Positions 50,829 to 63,133 of a stretch of 64,000 bases of DNA are shown piece after piece. This DNA comes from Sipunculus nudus. Its lineage: Eukaryota; Annelida; Sipuncula; Golfingiida; Sipunculidae. How positions within the stretch are numbered: position 1 is the first letter of the stretch; each line of letters begins with the position of its first letter. The notes beneath the pieces are model-generated. The model worked only from the letters and a program-made list of their open reading frames with translations, searched no databases and was not told the DNA's origin. Made by a program: the position numbers and the translations under genes. The stretch spans positions 14,325,839 through 14,389,838 of the forward strand of contig CM049316.1 in the NCBI GenBank assembly GCA_026874595.1. Direction: 5' to 3'.

Positions 50829-52631
50829 TTTACATGCTGTGAAAATTATATCAATGGTACTTACAGGAAAAAAAGTGCCATGAACAAAGTTGGGAAAAAT
50901 TTAAGGTACTGATTTTATTTTTATGCTAATAACTTAAAAAATTTACAAAATTCAGATATAATTTTGGGTATACAATTTAATTTTGATTAATTACAGTTAT
51001 ATTACTGGAAAAAATTCCTTAGCTTTAACATGTTTTGTGTTAAGCGATCAAATATCTTTCCTGATTTTTTACAAAATGCATTGTTTGAGCCCATAACTTT
51101 TTTAAATTATATAATACAGACATTATTTCTGGCATGTACATAGGAACTATATACAGGAGTATTTATGGTAAATATGAGGAAAAACAGATTAGTGGTTTTG
51201 ATATAAGGCAGTCCTGAAGTGTGAAAATATGTTTTTAATAAAAAAATTGAGGTTTTTACTTAATTTCTCAAAGGAACAAAGTGACAAAGACCTAGTTTTC
51301 AGCTTGGTAGGAGATCTAGGGGACATCTAACATTATGCTGAATTTTGGATTCCTAGGTCTTACGGTTTCAAAACGTGCCTCATCTATGGACGGACGGACG
51401 GACAGACGGATGGACGACCGACAATGGACCACGACTATAGCTCAGATGACTTATAGTCAGCTGAGCTAAAAAGTCATCAAAATTTGTGTTGGAAATCAGT
51501 TGTTATTTCATGATCTATCGTCTACTTATCAATAATCAGAAATAAATGAGTTGTTCAGGAGTATAAAACTTCTGACCATATTCTGATCTGTACATCAACT
51601 CATCTGATGCATGAGCCTACATGTTGGCTGATAATTGTGATGATTCAGTAGTGTATGTATGTGTAGAAACCTTAGGTATGAATTAATTAGTACTCTTTTC
51701 TAGAGTCTCCTTGCATGATTTAAATGAAAGAATACATATCCTGATCACAGAACCTAAGTTATGTGCAAAATTATGTAATCAATTATGGCACCAACCAACC
51801 AGTCTATCTACCATTAGCCCATCACTAACAAAAAATAAAACAATATACTTCACATATTAATATGTAAAGTACATCTAAATATTTTGTTTTCGTTATAATT
51901 ACAACCAAAAAAAATGTTTCTTTTTTTTAATATATTCTTCCAGAACCACTGGTAACACAACTATAAGTACAATAATCATGACACAAATACAAAGTATATG
52001 TGTAGTAATGATTAGTATAGACTTTTTTTCGAATAATTGTTTACTAGAAATTATGCTGGAAAAATGTGAAATTAATTGTGCTTGTCCTTTTAATGTTTCA
52101 CAAAGGCAGATGTACATCAAACATTTTGTAGCATATTCAATTACAGTAATTATGAAAAGGAAACATAAAAGACAAGGATAACTACAATGACTAGGTTGTC
52201 TAGTAAGAAACAGAGATCATTTTTTAATAAGAAAACATATTAGTAGTGACAAACAACTAATTGTTAATATATACAGGGGTTTCAAAATTCTTATGATTAT
52301 GGAACATCATTACATTTACATAATCCATCTATTGATAAAATAAATAGTCATGTTTACTATGACATATTTCTTGTTTAAAACGAATGCTTCTTATGATTAT
52401 TTATAAATTTTGCAAATAAATTATGTCAGAAATGTAATAAACACAACCATAATGAACAAGTATGGCTTTGTATACGCAACACACAGTTGCAAAAACAGAT
52501 ATATGTCTATTTGTTTTCTAAACTTCAGGAAAAAATACTCGCAGTGCTTCAAAAGTTATCACGTTCACATGAGTGAGTTTAGGTGACTGATGATGATGAC
52601 AACAGACCATGGCAGTGAAATCATATTAAAA

Positions 52632-55234
52632 CTAGACATTTCTTGGCACCGCAGGTGCCAGAGTATCCCCAGACATAGTAGGCCCCCCCCTTTAAGAACA
52701 GACCATTTTTAGCAGCATATACTGACACTTTGCATATTTATTGTTTCTTCCATCTAACAATCCACAATCTTGTTGAAGATGTTGGTCCTGTGACCTTGAT
52801 CTTTTTACAGATGTGTCCTGTGACCTTGACCTTTGACCTCATGACCCCAAAATCAATTTGGGTCTTGCTTTTCCAATGGGACATATGCAAGTCAAGTTTG
52901 AAATCTATACATCAATAAAGCAGGAATGATCATCCAGAAACTAATTTTTTTTACAGGTGGCTCCTGTGACCTTCACCTTTGACCTTGTGACCTTAAATTG
53001 ATAGTTTTCTTCCTCTCTTGGCAGGAGAACTATATGTGCAAGATGGAAGATCTGAGATGAAATGTTTGGCTGAAAATGCATCCACATCTTTTTAAAGATG
53101 TGTCCTGTGATCTTGACCTTTGACCTCATGACCCCAAATCAATTCGAGTCTTGCTTTTCCAATGGGACATATACAAGTCAAGTTTGAAAACCATACATCA
53201 ATTAAAGCAGGAATTATCATCCAGAAACTAATTTTTGGACAGATGGCTCCTGTGACCTTCACCTTTGACCTTGTGACCTCAAAATTGATAGGGTTATTCC
53301 TCTCTTGGCAGGTGAACTATATGTGCAAGATGAAAGATCTGAGATGAAATTTTTGGCTGAAAATGCATCCACATCTTTTTAAAGATGTGTCCTGTGACCT
53401 TGACCTTTGACCTCATTACCCCAAAATCAATTCAGGTCTTGCTTTTCCAATGGGACATATACAAGTCAAGTTTGAAATCCATACATCAATAAAAGCAGGA
53501 ATTATCATCCAGAAACTATTTTTTGGACAGATGGCTTCTGTGACCTTCACCTTTGACCTTGTGACCTCAAAATTGATAGGGTTCTTCCACTCTTAGCAGG
53601 TGAACTATATGTGCAAGATGAAAGATCTGGGATGAAAGTTTGGCTGAAAATGCATCCACAACCTTTTAAAAGATGGTTCAGGTGACCTTGACCTTTGACC
53701 TCATGACCCCAAAATCAATTGGAGTTTTGCTTTTTCAATGGGACATATATAAGTCAAATTTGAAAACCATACATCAATAAAAGCAGGAATTATCATCCAG
53801 AAACTAATTTTTGGACAGATAGCTCCTGTGGCCTTGACCTTTGACCTTGTGACCCCAAAATTTATATGGATTATCCACTATTGGCAAGTGAGCAATGTAT
53901 TCAAGATGGAAGACCTGGGATGAAAGTTTGGCTTAAAATGCATCCACATATTTTTAAAGATGTGTCCTGTGACCTTGACCTTTGACCCCATGACCCCAAA
54001 ATCAATTTAGGTCTTGCTTTTCCAATGGGACATATACAAGTCAAGTTTGAAATCCATACATCAATAAAAGCAGGAATTATCATCCAGAAACTAATTTTTG
54101 GACAGATGGCTCCTGTGACCTTCACCTTTGACCTTGTGACCTCAAAACTGATAGGGGTCTTCCTCTCTTGGCAGATGACTTATATGTGCAAGATGAAAGG
54201 TCTGAGATGAAATGTTTGGTTGAAAATGCATCCACAATCTTTTTAAAGATGTGTCAGGTGACCTTGACCTTTGACCTCATGACCCCAAAATCAATTGGAG
54301 TTTTGCTTTTTCAATGGGACATATATAAGTCAAATTTGAAAACCATACATCAATAAAAGCAGGAATTATCATCCAGAAACTAATTTTTGGACAGATAGCT
54401 CCTGTGGCCTTGACCTTTGACCTTGTGACCCCAAAATTTATATGGATCATCCACTATGGGCAAGTGAGCTATATATTCAAGATGGAAGACCTGGGATGAA
54501 AGTTTGGCTTAAAATGCATGCACAGTATCTTTTAAAATGCCAGTCCAGTGACCTTGACCTTTGACCTCATGACCCTAGAACCTATAGGGTTCTTACTTTA
54601 GTGGTGGGCCATACATAAGTCATTTTTGAAATCCATATGGCTATCAACACTGGAGATATCATAAGAGGTGTGTGATTTTCACCATATATGGAAATATTCA
54701 AGGTCAAGGCCACTATCATAGGAAAGGTCATGACCCCAATTTAAATAAACATCATCCCATAACCCATACCTATGTATATGCAAAATATAAAAGAAATCTG
54801 TCCATTAGTTTTTGACTTATAATGCTCACAGTACTGTAAGGTGCAATTTTTGGGGTATTAAACGGCATGAAAACAAGTAAAGAATAATAGGTGGCGCCAC
54901 CAGTTTCTGGAACATGACAACCCTATCCATGATCTTCCATCAACTTGATTTTTGGGATAAATCCATGCAAGATTTCTTGAGATATTAAAGAATTTGTGTG
55001 ATTTTCCCAAAAATTGGACCTATTCAAGGTCAAGGACACTCCTAGTAAAGGTCATGACCTCATTTTAAATAGGCGTCGTCCTCTTACCCATATCTATACA
55101 TATACCAAGTTTGGTAAATTTCCGTTAAATATTTTTTGGGTTATCGCGCCAACAAGATTTATATGCGGCGGCGGCGGCGGCAGCGGCGGCGGGACCGGTA
55201 TGAAAACATAGTATCCCCCGACTTTGTCTGGGGA
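52632..55234 (-). mobile_element. Helitron-like element with a ~287-bp tandem array
   Basis: It has the same termini as 2244-3542: minus-strand TCCCCAGACAAAGTCGGGG start after host A, and a perfect hairpin GGCACC-TGC-GGTGCC, AAGAAATGT, CTAG end before host T. Both copies also share about 0.6 kb at the minus-strand 5' side, with a (CGG)n run near 55165. The interior (about 52780-54600) is roughly six 287-bp units. Central tandem repeats in rolling-circle ends are characteristic of bivalve pearl-type and HINE elements. No protein-coding sequence. Confidence 0.72.
52780..54600. repeat. Array of ~287-bp units with DR1-like TGACCTTTGACCT motifs
   Basis: Each unit has two halves of about 143 bp. 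One half carries gtgaccttgacctttgacct then catgaccccaaaatcaatt. The other carries gtgaccttcacctttgacct then tgtgacctcaaaattgata. About thirteen acctttgacc occurrences are spaced near 143 bp. TGACCTTTGACCT is the reverse complement of AGGTCAAAGGTCA, the DR1 site bound by HNF4/RXR-type nuclear receptors. Binding here is inference. Confidence 0.85.
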
Positions 55235-55659
55235 TACAACAATATCTTGGTTTATGACCTAAAAAGACTTAGGACTTAGAATCCAAAAGATACTGGGTCA
55301 TTATGTGTAAACTTGATCAGTAATCACAATCATAGAATCAAATGGAACATCATGTACAGGCACAGAAAAGAAAATGCAAAATTTCAAACACACAGCACAT
55401 TCTTGTAACTGCAATCAGCCAGATACAAGTGTAATTATAAAATCACTACTGCAGTTCCGCCTCACCAAAGAATGTAAAAAATTTAGATTAAATACCACAG
55501 ACCACATTTATCAAACCAACAAATAATTATTTTAACTAATTGAAGAAAAATGTTTGTACAATTTGAAACATGGAGGTGCATGGAGTGAACAGGTTCAAGG
55601 TGTCAGCCTGACTTAAAACAACTGTACTGCAGATATCCATACAACTGATGATGTCATGT

Positions 55660-56010
55660 TCTCATGTATCAGAGCTTCTGTCTAAGGAATCCAAATACTT
55701 TTATCTCAGGCATCAAAATACCTTCTGTCTAGGGCATTCAAATGCCTTCTGTCTAAGGCATCCATATACCTCCTGTCTCAGGCATTAAAATACCTTGTCT
55801 TGGGCATATCAATTTCTTCCATATCAGGCATAAAAATTCCTTCCGTCTCTCAATACCTTTTATCTCAGGCATCGAAAAACCTACTGTCTCAAGGATCTTA
55901 AGAACTTAAGTCTCAGGCATCAAAATACCTAGTCTCAGCATCCAAATACCTTGTCTCTGGCATCTAAATACCTTGTCTCAGGCATCAAAATATCTTTTGT
56001 CTGGGGCATC
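55660..56010. repeat. Degenerate ~28-bp minisatellite
   Basis: About a dozen units of the form caaaataccttctgtctcaggcat with many substitutions and small indels. It directly abuts the pogo-type element. Confidence 0.85.
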
Positions 56011-56027
56011 TAAAAATTATTTATGTA

Positions 56028-59000
56028 CCGTATTTACTCGTGTATAGGACGACAAATTGGTTCCCAAATTTTGGAGGGCTTAGTGGGGGGGTCGTCCTAT
56101 TATCGGGTACAAGTTTTTCAGTCACCTGAAGCTCACCGAAAATGATAAACAAGATACCGGTAAGTATATCAACAAGTGCTGCGTCGGTAGAATACAAGCC
56201 TTAAAACGTCCGTACACAGATTCTAGTAATGACATGTATTAATTTTCTTTTTTTATGTGTCTGATATAATGTTTATAAAGCATATCATATGTTTTATTAC
56301 AAGAAGAACGTATGATGTTTATCCTTCTCACGTTACTAAATTTGTCATATCAGCGGCGTAGTATGCATGACTTGTGTTCACAAGCGGGCCGACATGTAAC
56401 CTCCCCACAAATACCCCCGGCCCAACCATAAACTATAAACATTCCCCAAAAAGGCACGCTGATATGCATATCTTCGGCAGTGTAATAATTACAAATTTTA
56501 AATCGTGTATGTCGATCGTATTTTTTACATATTTTTATCTTGTCATGGTTTAATATTCCGTATTACTGAAAAAGAATATACAAAATTGCGGTCGTCCTTC
56601 GCTTTCGCCAAGCGTCCAGACGGGTAACCTAAACGACACCGGTCACGCCCAGTTCAACGATAAGCTAATAAATTCCATTTTCATTCTCCACATGAAATCA
56701 GTTATATAAAAATCGTTATCAAAGCAAATTAGTTCCAATATAAATAATATATTTAACAAATCTCGCTGACAAACATACAACATTAAGAAAGTATGATTAA
56801 TTATCACGGAATATAATTAATGTAGCGCACATGTTTGGTTAAACAAACGAGTAAACAACTCATCAGTGACAGCTTTGATCACCTTGTGATGACGGTCACC
56901 AAAAGGACAAGGGCACGGATTACCTGATCAGTGGAGGTTTCAGGTGTGAGAATCCCCTTTGATATGGTGGTTTCTCTCGGCTTGCCTAAATCAAAGAGAC
57001 CTTATTCAGTTGACTGTGAAAGCTGCCGGTAAGTATCGCCCACTGATGCGTTGGTAACAAACAAGCGTGTTAATTTAAGAAATGTATTTATTATTTTCTT
57101 TATTTTGTCTGATATTATGTTTATGAAGCACATCACATGTTTTATTTTAAGAGAAACGTGTGATGTTTGTCCTTCTCACTTTGCAAAATGTGTCATACCA
57201 GCGGCGTAGCATGCATGACTTGTGTTCACAAGCGGGCCGACATGTAACCTCCCCGCAAATACCCCTGGCCCAACAATAAACTATAAACATTCCCCAAAAA
57301 GGCACGCTGATATGCAAATCGTCCGCAGTGTAATAATTACAAATTTTAAATCGTGTATGTCGATCGTATTTTTCACATATTTTTATCTTGTCATGGTTTA
57401 ATATTCCGTATTACTGAAAAAGAATATACAATATTGCGGTCGTCCTTCGCTTTCGCCAGGCGTCCTGACGGGTAACCTAAACGACACCGGTCACGCCCAG
57501 TTCAACGATGAGCTAATAAATTCCATTTTCATTCTCCACATGATACCAGTTGTATAAAAATTATTATCAAAGCAAATTGGTTCCAATATAAATAATATAT
57601 TTAACAAATCTCGCTGACAAACATACAACATTAAGAAAGTATGATTAATTATCACAGAATATAATTAATGTAGCGCACATGTTTGGTTAAACGAGTAAAC
57701 AACTCATCAGTGACAGCTTTGATCAACTTGTGATGACCGTCACGCTTCTGAAGAAACGTTGTCTGCTCGTGTGGGACCAGTTCCGGGGACACCTGACCCC
57801 CGCCATCAAGGCCGCTGTCAAGCAATGCCGGACTCACCAGGCCGTTATTCTCAAATGCGCATATAACATACCACTTAGACAGTGTTTGTCCACTTTAAAT
57901 GTTGATTAGAAGAATATGTATTATCCTAATAAACGGTGATACACGGGGAACGATGTCTGCTCTGGGTTTCCCCCCTGCCACGGCTGGCCGGCAGCCGCCT
58001 GTGTAACCAGTGGTAACGGGCCGTGTTTGATCAGCGAGCAAAGGTCACGCAGTTCATTGTTTCAGATTCGGAGACAGTTTCAAGCGCAAGGGTTGCAAAG
58101 TTTCAAAAGTGAGTCTTGTTTACATACTAAAACATAATATTTAGCTGAATTTCTTGGTCATTCGAATAAAGTACTATATCTCCCTTAGATTACTTAAAGT
58201 TTCCTTGTCATAAACGCACTATTGATTTTACACGATTTTTTTTCCGACAAGGGTTTGAAGTTCTCCAGTTTACTCTGAAGCTCTTATGTGGCGGTTTTCA
58301 GGGTCCTCGATACCGCCGCATTTAATGCAGCTAATGATCAGTCAGACTTTGGAGGCTTCTGAACTCAGTGTTTGTCAGAAGTTTGGCTGAAGTTTAACAG
58401 TGTGTTAGCCATTTATGATGAATGAACATTTGCATGTAATTTTGTTTTTAAGTGTGACGTGTTTATAGCCATTTTCCGGTAGTTAAGTGCTTTGATGATG
58501 ATTATTTCAGTTAATCGCTTTGTAAGTACGTTTATATCATCACAGGTGTTGAAGTCATCATTTATGATTTCAAGTTGAATTGTCGATTCCTGCAGCCCCA
58601 AAGCCTGCAAACCATAGTGCTTAATTCAGTGCTTAATGTCGTCTATATGCAATCTCTTACCTACATCAATTTGAAATTTTGTATCAACACATATTTTTTG
58701 TATGTTAAGTTTGACTGAAAACCAAAAAAAAAAAAACATTCCTTCACGCAAGTTATAATTTATTGTTTTTCATATTTAGTTAACAGCTTGCAATATATAT
58801 AGTACTTTGACAATATTTAATTGTTTATAAACAGTATTAAAAATACTTTCATAGCATCACAGCTTTTGAATTTTTTATCATTTTGTTTTGTCAGTTTAGG
58901 CAACCACAGAAATGCATCAGTGCTTAATCCAGTGCCTAATTTATTTTTATCTGGTGTTTCTTATGACATCATTTTGAATTGTATATACACATTCTTTTAT

Positions 59001-59281
59001 ATATTTAATAAAATCCTGTTTTGGTCTGTTCCATCATACATTTCCTTTTAACTTTCCTATTTTCACTTTTTTACTAATAAAAAGAAATATACCACTGAAC
59101 ATTTGAAGAATGAAATGTTATAATAGCCCAGTTTAATCATCGGTTTACATGATCATGACACATAGTGATTCAGTAGCTGACAGATCCATGGTGCTAAAAA
59201 ATAATTTGTACCCAAATTTGAGGCCTAAAATTGGGGGGGTCGTCTTATACACGGGGTCGTCCTATACACGAGTAAATACAG
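56028..59281 (+). mobile_element. pogo/Tigger-type DNA transposon, defective, 3.25 kb
   Basis: The ends CCGTATTTACTCGTGTATAG (left) and, reversed, CTGTATTTACTCGTGTATAG (right) are flanked by TA (56026-56027, 59282-59283). This end sequence and TA duplication are typical of Tigger/pogo elements. A single transposase fragment survives at 57739-57852. About 0.7 kb is present twice in tandem (about 56155-56905 and 57027-57745; marker cgtgtatgtcgatcgtat). Confidence 0.85.
57739..57852 (+). pseudogene. Fragment of pogo/Tigger DDE transposase
   Basis: The plus-strand translation reads VTLLKKRCLLVWDQFRGHLT then PAIKAAVKQCRTHQAVIL. The block (R)CLLVWDQFRGHL is the second catalytic Asp motif of pogo/Tigger/JRK-type DDE domains. 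There is no upstream or downstream continuation in frame, so it is a relic. It begins exactly where the second internal duplicate ends, so the duplication may have cut the gene. Confidence 0.75.
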
Positions 59282-59882
59282 TAAGTATCATAGCTTTTTA
59301 GATGGTCACAGATTCCTGACACAAATATCAGTCCTCTCTGTCCACGATATCAGTTTTTTCAAGGCATGACATCAAGGCCTTTAACCAATATGGTAACAGG
59401 TTCCTGGCACAGGTGTCAGCACGTCTGTTACTAATGTCCAGAGGAATTCTCCTGGGTGATCTAAGGTTCCAGGTACAGATATTCGAGCCTCTATCCATGG
59501 CATTCAGACACAGGTATCTGGGCTATGCCCAGGGTGGTCAGAGAGATACCCGAGTGCTCACCCTGGGTGACCCAACATTACAGTTATTAGGCTTAGCCTA
59601 AAGTGTGCCTTTTGTCAGTGATTTTCCAGACACACCTGTGATGAGTGTCCATTTAGTCAAGTTAAAGAAATCAGACATTTGCTCAAGTTGAGTATGAACA
59701 ATGACTTAAAACACCATAACCAGGGCTAGGTAAATTATTAATGAATATGCAGTATGGCCCCAAGACCACCAGGTTTAGGAGGGAGTAAAGAGAGTCCCGT
59801 CTACCTGTACTTCTAAGCAGAACTCTACGACTGTAACCAGTGCCCCGATCCATGCAGTACTCTACACTAGTGCTCCTCTCAC

Positions 59883-60020
59883 CCTCAGAAGCGGGCCGTG
59901 CTGCCCCCGTACCCTTGCCTGTGCTGGCGGCCACTGGCAGCGTCTGTGACACCGCGGTGTCGAACATCTGACTCAGCTCCTGGGATGAAGCCTGGTCCCC
60001 AACGTCTTCTGATAAGGTAC
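59883..60020 (-). CDS. EDC4: EDC4 exon w3, linker
   Basis: The acceptor is ctgcag and the donor is GAGG|GTGAGA. It encodes TLSEDVGDQASSQELSQMFD, then TAVSQTLPVAASTGKGTGAA and RPASEG. Phase is one base in and one base out, matching both neighbours. The open frame runs on past the donor for about 50 residues, but that reading has no continuity with later exons and I treat it as intron. A weaker downstream donor (ACAG|GTAGAC) has the same phase and cannot be excluded without RNA data. Confidence 0.8.
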
Positions 60021-60145
60021 CTGCAGTACATCCTATAATATTATGTTCACTTAATGTGTCTGCACGGACCAAAATCATAACAGCGCCATACTGACAGTGT
60101 CTTTTATATAGGAATTCAGGAGGTATATATCAACTAATTACAGAA

Positions 60146-61495
60146 CTAGATGTGTCGGAACGACACGAATGCCCCCGCCTTGGGCAAATTAGAAACATTT
60201 GTAAAATTTTGAAAATTTTTTTAAGTTCAGGAGGTGTCGTATGGTCAAAAGTAGGTCAACAAGGGCAAAATGCAAACTCAATCTGTAACAGGTCATTATC
60301 AAGCAACACACCAAAAATCATGCCAGTATATGCAGGCATTGTGAAAAAAAGTCCATACATGTGCATTTTCCATAAAAATTTCTGTCTTTCATGAAATTTT
60401 CTATGTTTAGGAGCCGTAAAACAATCAAAAGTAGGTCAACCGGGATGAAACGCGAACTCGATCTGTAACTGTCATTATCTGCCCACACATAAAAAATCAG
60501 GGTGGTATCTGCAGACATTGAGGAAAAAAAGTCAGTACATATGCATTTGTTATGAAAATTTATATTTTTCATGAAACTTTCTATGTTCAGGAGCAGTCAA
60601 ATGGTCAAAAGTAGGTCAACTGAGAGAAAACAAGAACTCGATCTGTAACTGGTCATTATCTGCCTACACACCAAATATCAGGCCCGTATCTGCAGGCACT
60701 GCGAAAAAAAGTCCATACATATGCACCTTTTTATGAAATTTTCTATGTTAGAGCACCGTCAAACGGTCAAAAATAGGTCAACTGGGACAAAACGTGAACT
60801 TGATTTGTAACTGGTCATTATCTGCATACACACCAAAAATCAGGCTGATATCTGCAGGTATTGTGAAGAAAAGTCTGTACAAGTGTATTTGTCATGAAAA
60901 TTTATGTTTTACATGAAATTTTCTATGTTCAGGAGCTGTAAAACAGTCAAAAGTAGGTCAACCAGGACGAAATGCAAATTCAATCTGTAACTGGTCTATA
61001 TCTGTCCACACACCAAAAATCAGGCCAATATCTGCAGGCACTGCGAAAAAAAGTCCGTACATGTGTATTTGTCATGAAATTTCATATTTTTCATGAAATT
61101 TTCTATGTTCAGGAGCCGTAAAACAGTCAAAAGTAGGTCAACCAGGACTAAACGCGAACTCGATCTGTAACTGGTCATTATCTGCTCACACACCAAAAAT
61201 CAGGCCAATATCTGCAGGCATTGCGAAAAAAAGTCCGTACATGTGTATCTGTCATGAATATTTCTATTTTTCATGACATTTTCTAAGTTTAGGAGCCGTA
61301 AAACGATCAAAAGTAGGTCAACCGGGACGAAACGCGAACTCGATCTGTAACTGGTCTATATCTGCCCACACACCGAAAATTAGGCCAATATCTGCAGGCA
61401 TTGCGAAAAAAAGTCTGTACAACTGTTTGATTTCGGAATGACGGAATGACGGACATGGGTAAAACTATATGCCCCGGCCACTTTGTGCCCCCGCA
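60146..61495 (-). mobile_element. Helitron/Helentron-like element with ~181-bp tandem repeats
   Basis: On the minus strand the 3' end is a perfect hairpin GTGTCG-TTC-CGACAC, then AT and CTAG, followed by host T. About seven 181-bp units (gaaaaaaagtccgtacatgt; aggagccgtaaaacagtcaa) lie between 60210 and 61430. The other end has gccccggccactttgtgccc and cgcataaaa, mirroring the gcccccgcc near the 3' end. I could not define a TC start, so the class is less certain than for 52632. Confidence 0.55.
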
Positions 61496-61960
61496 TAAAA
61501 ACCTGGCTGAATCGTAGTCGAAGGGACTAACAATAAATCTTCAACTTATCCCAGATTTTATACAAGTGGGTTTTAAACAGTTACAAGTTTAACTCTGATA
61601 CAAGTAGGTTATTGTATTTAAGTTAGTTCAACACAACAAAGAGTCACTGTGTATCTTGCTCCATATGCATATCTGAAAATACCACATAAAAGATTACTTT
61701 CCCTTGGGTTACAAAAAGGAAATCCGTCACAGAACTAGATGGGAAAGTCTACAGAATAATTTTTTAACTTTCCAGTCGATACTAAGTAATACCTCCCAAT
61801 AACAGTTTTTGTTCTGATGTTTTTTCTAACTTGACATTACTAAAACTACATACACAAAGCATTTAATACACATACTATAAATAAGTAACATGCATGTATT
61901 TATCATTTTACACGTGCTAATTAGATAATCAAACTGCCAAAATTGAATGGTCAAACAAAC

Positions 61961-62178
61961 CTAGACGGCCAGGTGCTGACGTGGGAGTTAAATGTGGTGA
62001 ACCATGTGACATGTCATGTGATGAGGCAGGGGTCAAGGTCAGAGAGCTGACGGGAGAGTCCTGCTGTTTGACGGACTCGTGGGGAGTCATGAGATCTTCG
62101 TTCATGGCAGTGACCTGGGTGAAGCTTGAGCTACTGCTGCTGTGTAGGTGGTCACCCATCTGGTGGGCATCAGGCCGT
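61961..62178 (-). CDS. EDC4: EDC4 exon w2, Ser/Thr/His-rich linker
   Basis: The acceptor ends cattacag and the donor is CTAG|GTTTGT. It encodes RPDAHQMGDHLHSSSSSSF, then QVTAMNEDLMTPHESVKQQD and SSLTLTPASSHDMSHGSP, ending APGRL plus one base. It is a low-complexity segment with many SP/TP sites, which could be phosphorylated. An alternative acceptor 19 bases downstream (CCACCAG|ATGGGT, right edge 62159) would pair with the stronger-looking GTAAGG donor of exon w1. The final G joins GT of the next exon to make Gly. Confidence 0.8.
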
Positions 62179-62254
62179 CTGTAATGACATCACCAAAATA
62201 AGTAAACACACATATAATATTTGTGTTTGAACACAACAAAGCTCACAGGAACAC

Positions 62255-62386
62255 AAAACAGACTAACGCACAGGATAACAAAACAGACTAACGCACAGGA
62301 TAACAAAACAGACTAACGCACAGGATAACAAAACAGACTAACGCACAGGATAACAAAACAGACTAACGCACAGGATATCAAAACTG
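62255..62386. repeat. 25-bp minisatellite, five units
   Basis: Five near-perfect copies of cagactaacgcacaggataa plus caaaa, in the intron just right of EDC4 exon w2. The last unit changes to caggatatcaaaactgttatcctg, which forms a small hairpin. Confidence 0.95.
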
Positions 62387-62946
62387 TTATCCTGAATCAA
62401 GTACACTAGTCTGACTTTGAAAGCTCATATAAAATTTGTGTGTGCAGATCCTGGCCTCAAAACTGGGCACTGCAGCCCTTGTGCACCCAGACAGACTTAA
62501 ACTGAACTCTGGACTAGAACAGAAGCCTGGAACAAATTAACTCAGATCTCTGTTATTCAAAACTGCCCGGAGGGCCTGTCAGGAGTATCCCATTTAATAG
62601 GTTGTGATGATGTGGAAAAATTCTCCACACTGTTCCTTATAACCCAGGGTGAATTTGTTTGGATCACTGACAGCACACCTGGTCAATCAAAATTTGACAC
62701 TGTCATTGAACAAATCATCATTTTTAACATTTGCAATATTATACTTCTACACTAGAGGATAAGTGAAATTATATAACTGACCTTGTAAAGACAACATGAT
62801 CAAATAAGTTATGTTTTACATCATAAACAGAATGAATGGTATGAGCAGATACAGTTACACAGACTGATCTGAAAGGCACCTTACTTAAAACAACCACATA
62901 TAAACATTTGAACATGTATCCTAGACCACAGGTGGACCTTACAGAC

Positions 62947-63133
62947 CTTGGGCTGGATGCTGTGAAAGCATCAGGGGTCATGAGGAGGGGCTGCGGCAGT
63001 GACTCTGCCGAGTGTGTGGACTTGGAGCTGGCATGAAGAGACTGGTCGCTGTGACGGGATCGGTCGCTCAACCGTCCATCACCGTCAGACATGCCCACAT
63101 CCATGCTCATGTCTGATAGACCATCTCGCAAAG
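62947..63133 (-). CDS. EDC4: EDC4 exon w1 (most upstream exon seen), Ser/Asp-rich linker
   Basis: The exon follows an acceptor ending ttgtag and encodes a polar linker (GLSDMSMDVGMSDGDGRLSD, then His/Ser-rich sequence, then PQPLLMTPDAFTASSPR). Such linkers join the WD40 and helical parts of EDC4. It starts with two bases of a split codon. The donor is ambiguous: AAG|GTCTGT here, or four bases further on at TCT|GTAAGG (left edge 62943). Each option keeps the frame only with a particular acceptor of the next exon: this one with 62178, the other with 62159. Identification rests on phase continuity with the conserved downstream exons. Confidence 0.75.

Larger units (their letters stand above)
48062..51472. 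repeat. Dispersed repeat 'H' copy 7, split by a foldback element
   Basis: The left half (48062-48247) starts atgccaacagcctggggagc and ends tatttatgttta. The right half (50829-51472) resumes tttacatgctgtgaaaatta and ends with ggacggacggacagacgg and cagctgagctaaaaa. Copy 6 reads tatttatgtttacatgctgt without interruption at 41571-41590, which is the empty site. Confidence 0.88.

Noticed and set aside
59750-59882. Continuation of EDC4 exon w3 (ERSTSVEYCMDRGTGYSRRV)
   Set aside because: It lies past a strong GTGAGA donor whose phase joins exactly to exon w4. The later donor is weaker and the extra peptide is not EDC4-like.
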